Both the position numbers and the translations under genes were made by a program. A stretch of 64,000 nt of DNA from Paralithodes platypus (taxonomy: Eukaryota > Arthropoda > Malacostraca > Decapoda > Lithodidae). The stretch spans positions 124,001 to 188,000 of the forward strand of contig JAVRFV010002354.1 in NCBI GenBank assembly GCA_032716605.1, in the 5' to 3' direction. Shown one piece after another: positions 42,482 to 52,574 of the stretch (position 1 is the first letter of the stretch; every line of letters begins with the position of its first letter). Under the pieces are notes generated by a model. It worked only from the letters and a program-made list of their open reading frames with translations, was not told where the DNA came from and did not search any database.

Positions 42482-43600
42482 GCCTTGTTGTTGTGTGAGC
42501 CCCGGACAGGAATTGCTCCTGTATAATCAACCCCCGTGACCTTGAAGGGATCTTTAGGAGTAGTCCTGATGTCTGGTAGAGGAGGTACTCTAGCTTTATA
42601 ATCAACCCCCGTGACCTTGAAGGGATCTCTAGGAGTAGTCCTGATGTCTGGTAGAGGAGGTACTCTAGCTTTATAATCAACCCCCGTGACCTTGAAGGGA
42701 TCTCTAGGAGTAGTCCTGATGTCTGATGTCTGGTAGAGGAGGTACTCTAGCTTTATAATCAACCCCCGTGACCTTGAAGGGATCTCTAGGAGTAGTCCTG
42801 ATGTCTGGTAGAGGAGGTACTCTAGCTTTATAATCAACCCCCGTGACCTTGAAGGGATCTCTAGGAGTAGTCCTGATGTCTGGTAGAGGAGGTACTCTAG
42901 CTTTATAATCAACCCCCGTGACCTTGAAGGGATCTCTAGGAGTAGTCCTGATGTCTGGTAGAGGAGGTACTCTAGCTTTATAATCAACCCCCGTGACCTT
43001 GAAGGGATCTCTAGGAGTAGTCCTGATGTCTGGTAGAGGAGGTACTCTAGCTTTATAATCAACCCCCGTGACCTTGAAGGGATCTCTAGGAGTAGTCCTG
43101 ATGTCTGGTAGAGGAGGTACTCTAGCTTTCGCGTAGGTATTACCCTGTATTTTACGACAGGTTATACACTTACTGGTCACTTGTTTTACCGCTTGTCTTA
43201 TCTTAGGAATCCACCTCCTTTGCCGTATATATGCGACCACGTGATTAACTCCATAGTGACAACAGACACGATGACACATATTGATGAGCATGGTAGTGAA
43301 AGGATGTTTGGAAGGCAGTAGTATCGGATATTTCATTGAATCCGGAAGAGCCGCTATCTTCAATCTACCTTCACATACAATTAATCCTCCTTTCATGACA
43401 AGTCCTAATTGGTTTACCAAATTATTGCGAGTACCCTTGTCACCAGACAGCATCTCTTACTCCTTTGGGAAGCATTCCTGCTGGCATCTTTGAGCTATAA
43501 TCTTTTCTGCTACTTTTAGCTCCTTTATGCTGAGGAGGGCACTGTCTGTGGGAGACGTCCCTTTAATTTTTGCCTTCAAATTATTCTTGTATCGAATAGT
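42482..43600 (-). pseudogene. BEL-A copy 2 integrase N-terminus with in-frame expansion
   Basis: Sense order: KGGLIVCEGRLKIAALPDSM, CHRVCCHYGVNHVVAYIRQ and CITCRKIQ (zinc region), then the segment KARVPPLPDIRTTPRDPFKV + TGVDY repeated eight times instead of once. TGVDY carries the first core Asp. The unit is 25 codons, so most of the array is open; one 7-bp duplication near 42721 shifts the frame. Copy 1 has a single unit at 19105-19180, which is the ancestral state. Confidence 0.85.
42523..43125. repeat. 75-bp tandem repeat x 8 within integrase gene
   Basis: Eight near-identical 75-bp units (core CCCCCGTGACCTTGAAGGGA); the fourth junction has an extra 7 bp (GATGTCT doubled). The first unit shows two private differences, as if older. 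Confidence 0.95.
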
Positions 43601-44878
43601 CCATGCAACTACCCGAATGAAATTATCATAACTGCCATATTTTCCCCAGTTCCATAACCGTGTGTCCTGTTCATCATTAGTCCCAATGACTTGGCTAGTT
43701 ACATTTTGTGTTGGGTCATCTGGTAATATGTTTTCTGGTCACTCGTCTTTGTTTCGGAGCCACATGGGCCCCTCCCACCAAAACGCAGAAGATTTCAGAT
43801 GTTTTGCCGAAACACCTCTAGACAGTAAGTCACTAGGGTTTTCTTTAGAGGACACGTACCGGAATTCTACAGTCGGAAGAAGGGATTTGATTTCGTCAAC
43901 ACGGTTTGCGACATACACTGGAAGCTTCTTCATACTACGCAACCAATGCAATGTAACCTGGCTGTCTCACCATAATACAATTTTGTTGACTTTTACAATT
44001 TTATGATAGGCTTCCTCCACAAATTTGATTAATCTGGCAGCTAGCAAAGCAGCAGTTAGCTCTAGTCTTGGTATTGTTATGGATCTTATGGGAGCGACCT
44101 TTGCTTTAGCAATGACCAAACAGCTATGTTCCGGACTCACAAAATATATTGCAGTGCCATAGGCGACACCACTTGCATCGCTAAACGCATGAAGTTCCAC
44201 CGAATCAGCATATACCGTCCTCCGAGGATGAGTAAAGTCACAGCAGAGGTGCAGGTCCTTGGTAACTGTAGACCATTCGGTAGCGTAGTCGTCAGGTAGC
44301 GGATCGTCCCAATCTAGTTTCAGTCTCCATAATTGCTGTAAGAAAATTCTGGACCTTATTGTAACGGGCAGTAGTACACCGAGTGGATCGAACAGTTGCG
44401 CCGCCACTCTTAAGCACTCTCTCTTTGTTGCCTTATTGGTCTCTGGGAGACTAGCGTTGAACGTCAACAGATCAGAGTCAGGTAACCATAAGAGTCCTAA
44501 TGTCTTCACTCGCTCTTGATTCTTGGCAGCAACACCATCCAATTGCAGGAGGTCACGTAGTTGAGGACTGTTGGTAGCCCATTCTCTGAGATATAAATGT
44601 GCTTGAGACATTATTCTTTGGGCATCCCAGTAACGCTTAATGACAGTCTCTTCATCACTGCCTGTACCCTGGAGGTTGTCAATGTACAAACCTTCCTTAA
44701 TAGCCTCCACAACTCCGGGAGCCTCTTTAATAATGGAAAGATGTTTTAAGATCGTGGCATTAAGAAGAAACTGTGAGCAAGTCGCCCTGAACAACACTAC
44801 CTTAAATCGGTAGAAAAGTAAGGGTGAAGATAAGTCCAAGGGATCCTTTGGCCACAGAAATCGGGTGTAATCACGATC
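43601..44878 (-). pseudogene. BEL-A copy 2 RT (C-terminal) and RNase H
   Basis: 43967-44839 is open from just after the TAA stop: FKVVLFRATCSQFLLNATI, GLYIDNLQGTGSDEE (YIDN box), RNase H start VELHAFSDASGVAYGTAIYF and PRLELTAALLAARL. 43739-43951 continues RNase H (VEFRYVSSKENPSDLLSRG). A stop at about 43965 (W of the LWCDSQ-like block followed by TGA) separates them. It is better preserved than copy 1. Confidence 0.82.
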
Positions 44879-45180
44879 TTATTCATGAAGTTTCAACATG
44901 AGAAAGGCTTTCTCGATGTCACTTATCCAGGCATATTTGTGTACCCTGAATCGCAGCAATATTTTTGCTAGATCTGGCACCAGTGATGGCCCTGTGTAAA
45001 GGCAGTCATTAAGACTCGGTCTGCCCTTGCCAACACTAGCGGAACAGTCGTACACAATATGAACGGGCGTCGTTGTGCTAATTTTGGTGACCCCGTGATG
45101 TGCCAAATAATGACTGTTTTCAGTAACACCGAAAGGAACCTCTTCAATAAAATCACGATGAAGTTGATCTTGGATAACGT
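44879..45180 (-). pseudogene. BEL-A copy 2 RT, N-terminal half
   Basis: Contains MAHHGVTKISTTTPVHIVYD, PSLVPDLAKILLRFR and YAWISDIEKAFLMLKLHE, then the TAA stop at 44879-44881 in the same position as in copy 1. The frame beyond the stop is open into 44839 and below. The BEL-B frame has Lys at this point. Confidence 0.82.
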
Positions 45181-46338
45181 TGGTGTAGTGACTACAATAG
45201 ACAGGTTCTTTTTTTAAACGCTTCTGCAGACCCCTTAGGCGACCCGCTGCTAAACCATAATTAGAAGGCAGCTTCTCTTTATGTTGGTTCCATGGCAGTC
45301 TGACTTCATAATTATTGTTGATTCTGAGCAGAGTATGTTACTGTGTCCTTGTATATGTCCAACACAGTCATATTTTCCTTGGAATCTTCATTTGGAGAAA
45401 TTCCTAGATGATCCAGTTCCCACATACATTTTAATTCATTATGACATGGATTACTTGATTCCGTGGATATATATTGATCCATCGGGGTGACCGCAACTTT
45501 CAAAATTGTAACTACCTCTACTTGGGTGCTAGACTTGTCGTTATGGCAGGAGCCACTTAGTGCATAACCAAATTTAGTGGGCAAGAGAATTATGTCACCC
45601 TCTTTCTTGTACCCTGGCCGCACTAAGTCATAATAATAATCGGCACCAACCAACAAGTCCAGTCGAGATATCTGTGTCATTAGAGGATCAGCTAATTTGT
45701 AACCTTTGTTTTGCAAAACTCTCATGTCTGCTTCAAGGCATTCTGATCCTTTGTGATCCGGGAGAGTTTCTACTACAACTGCTTGTAGAGGATAGTTTCT
45801 GCCCCGGAACTTGTATTTGAAGGACTCTACTGGGTACTTTTTGCTCTCACATGCTCCGGTAAACCCTCGCAACTCTAGCTCTTCATCACCCACTTTTATA
45901 TAATGGATCGAGTCTAGAGCGGAATTTAAAATGAAGGTGCGCTGTGAGCACTGATCCAGCAGTGTTGTCATCTTGACTGTTCCTCTTGATTCCTTAACTG
46001 TTGGCAGCATAACAGTTGGGAGGATAATACTTGTCTTCTTTGACGACACAGACATCGTGGTAGTTTGCGTCTTGGTCTTTGTTACCTGTTGAGGTTTTTG
46101 CTACTTCTTTGCACCGTCCCATTAAGATCTGGACTGACAGAGGATATGGTAGTGTCTGTTTTGACAGAACTTGCAGCTGCGGATGTCAGGGTTAACACAA
46201 CCATTGCTCCCGTGGATTGAAGATAAGCACCCGGTGCAAAGGTTGAGTTGCTTTGCGCGTTTTACTTTCAGAGCACTGGTTTTGAATTTGATACACTTAA
46301 ACCATGCATGTGCCCCTTCGCACAACTTGCAACCCTTC
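45181..46338 (-). pseudogene. BEL-A copy 2 gag zinc region and protease
   Basis: 46122-46338 has CEGAHAWFKC and the second Cys cluster (CTGCLSSIHGSNGC); 45312-46055 has the protease region (MTTLLDQCSQRTFILNSALD) and the linker LVGADYYYDLVRPGY through LKCMWELDHLGIS. Stops near 46100 and 45312 break it. The element is cut at 46338, where unrelated DIRS-like sequence starts. Confidence 0.8.
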
Positions 46339-46561
46339 TTTACTCGTAGACATAATTAAAGAAAGTAATCCCGGCATAGTGGGCAGAGCCCATGACATAA
46401 GAAAGTGGGCTGTCTCCCTGAGATTTTTACAAAATTATTCAATTGACGACATAGCTAACACAAAGTTGTTGGCTTCCAATCATACTTTCTTGACGCGATA
46501 CCTGTCGGTGGCTCTGGATAAACCAAAACTGACTTGTGTGGCGTTCCGGCAACGGGTCTAG
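46339..46561 (+). pseudogene. DIRS-like tyrosine recombinase, C-terminal fragment
   Basis: About 74 codons ending at a natural stop. The motif GRAHDIRKWAVSLRFLQNYS has the His-x-x-Arg of tyrosine recombinases, and NHTFLTRYLSVAL supplies the downstream His and the likely nucleophile Tyr. This arrangement and the SxxIxxI-like helix match the C-terminus of DIRS/Ngaro recombinases. The 5' part is missing at the BEL-A junction (46338). 46562-46874 is probably the element's 3' region; nothing else is readable in it. Confidence 0.6.
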
Positions 46562-46874
46562 TAGTCAATGTGCTATTAAGTTATAATTTTAAGAGGTGAA
46601 AAGGAGGGGGGGGTGCTAGAAAGCTCAAAGACCCCTAGAGCCCCTCCGCCGGATATTGTGGTAAGATCACGAGCTGTGATACTTAATAAGTCGAGCTGGT
46701 TCTACAGCTCCAAGTTTTACTTTTAATTTTGGAGATATCTATCATAGTTACAACTATATAGTATAAACAAAGTGTACAAACTTATATGAAATGTACAAAT
46801 ATTTTTAAGGCCAGTATATAATCCAAAAAATTATGGGTCGGTATCTGTTGGAAAGGGAATAAGAATGTCCCCAA

Positions 46875-46946
46875 TATAGGTTTGATTCCCAAAGAGAAGT
46901 AGAGAAAACCTAATATTTAGTAGGGGCCCCGGAATCATTGACGATG
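46875..46946. repeat. Foldback-family arm
   Basis: A single arm of the short foldback repeat (GGTTTGATTCCC, CTAATATTTAGTAGGGGCCC, ATTGACGATG), inverted relative to 8678-8750. SINE-E inserted about 20 bp to its right. Confidence 0.6.
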
Positions 46947-46967
46947 TTGCCTATTAGTATAATAGTC

Positions 46968-47416
46968 TCCATGCTGAGAGGATTGGGTTCTAGTCATGTG
47001 GTGATGGGCTGGTCTATTAGAGTGAGAACTGAGCAATCTCTGCCATACCCATAGCTTACTCTGACTGTTCCTTTTACTTATATATTTTCTAGATCTCAAG
47101 TGACGGCGTCTCTAACGTGGATTGACCTCCCAATCTACCAAGATTGGAAGCCAAAGCGTCACATTTTTCCCTTGCCCCTCAACTTTCTCTTCATAATTGC
47201 TGAGGGACACAGGGCCCTGGGTGGGGCTTTGGATTCCCGGGCATTTCCGCACCCTCCTCAGCTCCCCGCCATGGAGTGGCTTCGGTCACCCAGGCTTTAT
47301 TGTGGTCGGCGGGGAGGGTTCTGTGGGGGCGCTCGGTTATGGCCTTGGCCTTGCTCAGGGCCTTGGGGCTGTTCGGCCAGGCAGCTTGGGGAACAACAAC
47401 AACAACAACAACAACA
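46968..47416 (+). mobile_element. SINE-E, 5'-truncated, with tail
   Basis: Plus-strand copy starting GCTGAGAGGATTGGGTT and ending GGGGAACAACAACAAC at 47388-47416. It is flanked by the target duplication TAGTCTCCAT (about 46958-46967 and 47417-47426). The last 55-60 bp match the end of LINE E. The body has no ORF of its own. The B-box-like GGGTTCTAGTC near the start is the only tRNA-like trace. Confidence 0.75.
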
Positions 47417-47426
47417 ATAGTCTCCA

Positions 47427-47750
47427 TTCAACATCCACGTCAGTCGTTTTGAATCAACCGCCGCGAGGAAGAATCAGAGTCATCTTCATAAGTGCAACGC
47501 TACTTCTCTGGAATCGTCACAGATCGGGTACCCACTACGAAAAAACTTCGTAAAAAATAAGAGAACAAAAAAGGGAAAAGAATTCCCATCTTAACACTGT
47601 TAATTACAAGCTTCCCACATTCGGTGGATTTTCTTGCGTTGTGGCTTCTTGCCGCCTCTCGCCAAGCCCAACGATTCGGTCTTCAATGATATATCAAGAT
47701 AACTAAAAAATATCAACAAATGGGAAGGGGATGGCTGGGAGGGACGTCTT
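47427..47750. other. No gene recognised
   Basis: Mixed-composition sequence without recognisable ORF or repeat, between SINE-E and the foldback element. Confidence 0.6.
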
Positions 47751-47850
47751 CGTCAATGATTCCGGGGCCCCTACTAAATATTAGATTTTCTCTACTTCCC
47801 TTTGGGAATCAAACCTATAATTTAATAGTGGCCCCTCCATCATTGACGAT
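47751..47850. mobile_element. Miniature foldback element, about 100 bp
   Basis: Imperfect palindrome: CGTCAATGATTCCGGGGCCC... at the left pairs with ...GTGGCCCCTCCATCATTGACG at the right over about 34 bp, leaving a central loop of about 30 bp. Single-arm relatives are at 8678-8750 and 46875-46946. Confidence 0.6.
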
Positions 47851-47920
47851 GTTGCCTGAATTCTAAGACTGGAGGGGGACATTCGTAGTATTAAACAAGT
47901 CCTCATAACCGTATGGTTAA

Positions 47921-50522
47921 CGACATCCATCAACATACCCATATTCCTCACCAAGCCCTCTATAACCCATCATCTCCAGACATCACCTTTTGCTCCCCAG
48001 AACTCGCCCCCACAACATCCTGGAGAGTGGTCAGAACCTTAGGCTCTGACCACCTCCCGATCATTATCACCACCAAAACCAGACTCACCCCAGCTAGCCA
48101 CAAACACACATACACCAATTATAAAAGAGCTAACTGGGAAGCATTCACAAATGAGACAGAACAACACTTCACAACTCTAAACAGCACACCCATCACTAAC
48201 ATCAACAATGCTGTACACATACTCAATAAAACTATCCAAAACGCTGACAAGAAACACATTCCAAGAGGTAACAGGAAAAGACACAACCCCAACTTCACAC
48301 CAGAAATTCAAAACCTCATCAGACAACGCGACATACTGAAACACTCCCCAGCACCCCACACACAAGACATCACACAACAAATTCAAGCACTCAACACCCA
48401 AACTAACAACAAAATACAAGAACAACAAAAACTAAATTGGAATAACTTCCTACAAACACTTTATCACAAAACAAACCCCAAAAAACTCTACAAAACACTA
48501 AACAGCATCACACTTTCCAACAGCAACACAACGCAATCACATGCTGCAATCACAACAACAGACTCTACTCCTTCATGTAAACAACAAGCAAACACTCTCA
48601 TCAATCACTTTTCACATGTCAGCCACCTAAAACCTCACAAAGACGACCGACGTGTCATCCGACGTAAGAGACAATTCCCCACAGACCCTACCTATACACC
48701 CTTCACCAATCACCAGACAAAGCATATCATCAACAATCTCAAGCACTCACCTGCCTGTGGCCTAGACAACATAAGCAACATACACCTCAGACACCTGGGA
48801 CCACAAGGCATACAAGCACTCACTAACATATCAAACTACAGCTATTCACACAACACAATACCAGACATTTGGAAGCATGGTATCAGCATCACATTCCCCA
48901 AACCCAACAAAGACCCCACGCTACCCTCCTCGCACCGCCCCATCACACTCCTTTGCTCCCCCTCCAAAGTCATGGAACGCCTAGTATTACAACTAATTAC
49001 ACCTGACCTACCCCTAGCTCCAACACAACATGGCTTTAGGCCACTGCACTCCACAAACACTCTTCTCACAGACCTTACACAAAGAGCTTTCGACGGCATC
49101 AACTCAGCTAGACCACCACACAGATCACTATTAGCCACACTCGACATTAGTAAAGCCTTCGATGCCATCCCCCGCCACAATCTAACAAACAAAATCTACA
49201 ACACAAACATGCACAACAACACAAAAAGGTGGCTGGCCAACTTCCTAGCAGGCAGATGTGCACACGTATCTTTTGCCGGTCAGTCATCTAAAATCAGAAA
49301 CTTTCCAAACGGAGTCCCACAAGGATCCGTCCTATCGCCCGCACTCTTCAATCTGTACATGCACGATATAACTACACCCAATACGCCCCAAATAAACTTA
49401 GCCTCCTATGCAGATGACATAACACTCACATGCACACACCATGACCCAAAAAGAGCAACAGATCTCCTTCAACCCTATCTCAACACACTACATGGTTGGT
49501 GCACTACAAACAGACTTAATCTAGCCCCAGCCAAATCCACCGCAACCCTGCTCACAAGTTGGACAGGAGAACACGAATACATCCCTCAACTCACCATAAA
49601 CAACACACCCCTAACACATACACACACACCCAAAATCCTAGGAGTAACATACGATACTCATATGACATTCAAACAGCACACCACAAACATTAAAAAGAAA
49701 CTGACACCCAGACTTAACGCCCTCAGGTCACTTGCTCACACAAAATTTGGACACAACAAAGAAACTACCACCACAGTATATAAACAATACATAAGATCAG
49801 TGATGGAATACGCAAGCCCAGCCTGGGCTTCTAACCTAGCTGAAACACATCATAAGACCTTACAGACTATTCAAAACAAAGCCCTGAAGATCATTACAGG
49901 CTGCACAGCTACTTCACCCACAGATCACCTACATCAAGAAACCAAAATCCTCAAAGTCAAAGACCATCTGGACATGAGAGGCACTCAATTCCTGGCAGCA
50001 GCCTCCACGAACCAAGACCACCCACTAAACTACATGGCAACACACCCACAGACACCAAGAAATATCAAAACAACACCCAGCACACGGTATCACACACAAT
50101 TATTGTCCTCTCTCCCTCCCTGCCCACCCCGAACCAACTTCCAGAAGCACATCCATACTCATATCTCTCACCGATCCATCCACTCACTCACAGACAACAC
50201 GCAGCTGCATGCACGACCTCCCGAAATCCATCCTTCCGAATCCTCCCTTCCTCGCGAAGACAGAGTCCACCTGGCCAGGCTGAGATGCGGACACCATCCA
50301 GCTCTCCTGAGCTATCAGAAGAGACTGGATGACTCCGTTGTCGACGCCTGCCCGGGATGTAACACAGCACCCCATACCATTAAACACATCATAGAAGACT
50401 GCATTTCACACAACCACTTACGCCAACAACACAATCTACACTCAATGAGAGCTCTGTGGGAAAGCCCGATCGTGGCCATGGCCTTTCTCAGGGACTCGGG
50501 GCTGTTCGGCCAGGCAGCTTAG
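47921..50522 (+). CDS. LINE E ORF2 (endonuclease C-term, RT, zinc end)
   Basis: About 866 open codons without a stop, truncated at the 5' side. Begins with the end of an APE-type endonuclease (SPDITFCSP, VVRTLGSDHLPIIIT with Ser-Asp-His). RT blocks: LPSSHRPITLLCSPSKVMER, QHGFRPLHSTNTLLTD, LATLDISKAFDAIPRH (first Asp), NGVPQGSVLSPALFNLYM and ASYADDITLT (YADD intact). Thumb: KILGVTYDTHMTFKQHT. C-terminus: zinc-finger-like CPGCNTAPHTIKHIIEDC, ending DSGLFGQAA. It copies LINE RNA at the target site. The lack of any stop implies a recent insertion. Membership of the Jockey/I assemblage is inferred. Its 3' end is shared with SINE-E. Confidence 0.9.
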
Positions 50523-50545
50523 GGAACAACAACAACAACAACAAC
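47921..50545 (+). mobile_element. LINE E, 5'-truncated but open
   Basis: A plus-strand LINE of 2625 bp flanked by the 14-bp target duplication AACCGTATGGTTAA (47907-47920 and 50546-50559), inserted inside the 95-bp array. The ORF stops 22 bp before the AAC tail, so the 3' UTR is almost absent. Confidence 0.9.
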
Positions 50546-50550
50546 AACCG

Positions 50551-50950
50551 TATGGTTAAGTCAAGAAACCTCATAACAGGAAAAGCTATTTGTATATGTA
50601 GTTGTGCTTACAACATATTAAGTATTAAACAAGTCCTCATAACAGTATGGTTAAGTCAAGAAACCTCATAACAGGAAAAGCTATTTGTATATGTAGTTGT
50701 GCTTACAACATATTAAGTATTAAACAAGTCCTCATAACAGTATGGTTAAGTCAAGAAACCTCATAACAGGAAAAGCTATTTGTATATGTAGTTGTGCTTA
50801 CAACATATTAAGTATTAAATAAGTCCTCATAACAGTATGGTTAGGTCAAGAAACCTCATAACAGGAAAAGCTATTTGTATATGTAGTTGTGCTTACAACA
50901 TATTAAGTATTAAACAAGTCCTCATAACAGTATGGTTAAGTCAAGAAACA
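50551..50950. repeat. 95-bp tandem array x 4.2
   Basis: Units start TATGGTTAAGTCAAGAAACC at 50551, 50646, 50741, 50836 and a partial one at 50931. The left flank of LINE E (47887-47920) is the end of another unit, so LINE E landed within the array. Confidence 0.95.
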
Positions 50951-51643
50951 CTCAGCGAGTAACTGAGTTAGGCGACTAGGACCGATAGTCCCTCGTAGCC
51001 TTTATAATCCCGATTAGGCGGGTAACTAGGCATACACTCGGGGAACCTGAGCCGGAGGCCATGACAGGTTTCCGCCGTGACCCCCGCCCTTATCGGAGTG
51101 ACTTAACCGGCACATAGGCATGGTGAAAGGTTGAACTTACATCTAAAACATAATTTGGCCTAACCGGCACCTGGACATTAAGGTGAAGGTTGAACTTCAT
51201 TCGAAAACCTACTAAATCCTATATCCCAACCGGCACCTGGACAATATGGTGAAGGTTGATCTTAACCCTAAAAACATCATATACACCTGGGGCCAGAGAA
51301 GTCTCAGGGACAGCGCGGCTAGTCACTTAAGCGAGAAAAGGTCTGGCTAATTGCAGGGTATTGTACGGCGGGTCATGAGGGATTCGAACGTGAAAAAGAT
51401 AGGTTATAGAGAACTAAAATGGTCTCGTGACTAACCGGGCCGAAAAAAGGGTCGGCGAGTTCTGATCATCAGCCGCCGGGATTGCAGGTACCACTGCGTC
51501 CGTAAGAACAGTGTGGAATGCTAACGGCAAGGAGCAAAGGAGTGCGGATATGATTCTATATGACAGATAAACTAGACCAGTGTCCTGAAGGTCTCCGTTT
51601 GCTGGAACGTACAACTAGGTTGAAAATAAAAGACCCCGGCCGG

Positions 51644-51686
<43 letters not shown>

Positions 51687-52189
51687 TGACTTGCTGCTGA
51701 GCCGACTCTGACCCTAGGAAACAACTTCCGCTAGGTTAAGTATAGAGACACAGACCCCGGTCCATAGGAAAAGGACCCGCCGGGGTGATCGCCTATCCCC
51801 AATGGCGGAGTGCGATTGTAAAGTGACAGCCGGCAGTGAGCCGAGGACTGGCATGGCTAAGGAAAAAATTATGTGTTACACTGTAGCGATCGTATCAAGA
51901 GGGCCCTGTTAGGGACCGATATGTCTTAGCGTGGGTGAGAACTTTTCGCCCCGAAAATGTGGAGTTAGTACTTCCATTTAAAAGGAGGCAAGCTGGCGGA
52001 ACGGGTGCCTCCGGCCATCATTTGTTCAATGAAAAAGTGATATACTCTAGATGCGGTTCCGCCGGGGTTGTTTAATGGTTTGTTTGCAGAAACCCGACCC
52101 CGTATGGCGGCCGTAGTCCAATGTCCGTGAGTTAGTCGCCTTATCCCTTATGCAGAGGGAGGTTATCGGCCTGTTATGCACGCCATGTG

Positions 52190-52258
52190 AGGTAAAGTCG
52201 CTTGACTTTTGGAGGTAAAGTCGCTTGACTTTTGGAGGTAAAGTCGCTTGACTTTTGG
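52190..52258. repeat. Exact 23-bp repeat x 3
   Basis: Three identical units, each containing AAGTCGCTTGACTT, a small hairpin (AAGTC/GACTT with a four-base loop). Confidence 0.9.
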
Positions 52259-52310
52259 CCGGGCGTGCTTATGTGTGGACCGGTTCCGGTCAGGCGGACC
52301 GAAGTCATCA

Positions 52311-52332
52311 GGGGGGGGGGCGCTGCCCCCCC
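52311..52332. other. G10/C7 hairpin
   Basis: Ten G, CGCTG, then seven C: a perfect GC stem with a tiny loop. It could be a structural signal or a replication artefact. Confidence 0.8.
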
Positions 52333-52574
52333 AGGAGAACTTAACCCTTGGTCGAACCTCAAAAAACCCTATTGCACTAGCATGGCCGAGGGAGGGAGGA
52401 AGACCCAGGGAGGACTGGAGTATCATGGATAATAGTACATGTGATTTTGACCATCAGAGCCAGAGGTGAATCCGTCCGCCTGCCGCCAGGGAGAGCTAAC
52501 GGTGTTTCTTCAAGCGCAACATTACCCGAACATCACGTTCCGTCTGTTCATCTATTACTCTCGCCATTAAGACA

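Larger units (their letters stand above)
38244..46338 (-). mobile_element. BEL-A copy 2 internal region, 5'-truncated
   Basis: A second BEL-A internal region, same orientation, sharing LTR2. It ends abruptly at 46338 inside the gag zinc-knuckle region, so there is no 5' LTR, SGNH ORF or gag start. It carries a LINE E fragment (38745-39971), LINE F (40545-42481) and an internal 75-bp expansion (42523-43125). Confidence 0.85.
50951..52574. other. Gene-free part of the inverted-repeat element
   Basis: GC-richer than its surroundings. Contains three imperfect 57-66-bp direct repeats (51105-51292, each starting AACCGGCAC), a T run at 51645-51682, three exact 23-bp repeats at 52190-52258 and a strong G/C hairpin at 52311-52332. 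A minus-strand open stretch near 52500-52570 may be the displaced end of the Gag-like ORF. No RT or recombinase is visible. Confidence 0.65.

Noticed and set aside
46940..46967. A-box of a tRNA-Asp-like head in front of SINE-E (TTAGTATAATAGTC)
   Set aside because: TAGTCTCCAT is duplicated at the other end of the insert, so this is target DNA, not part of the SINE.
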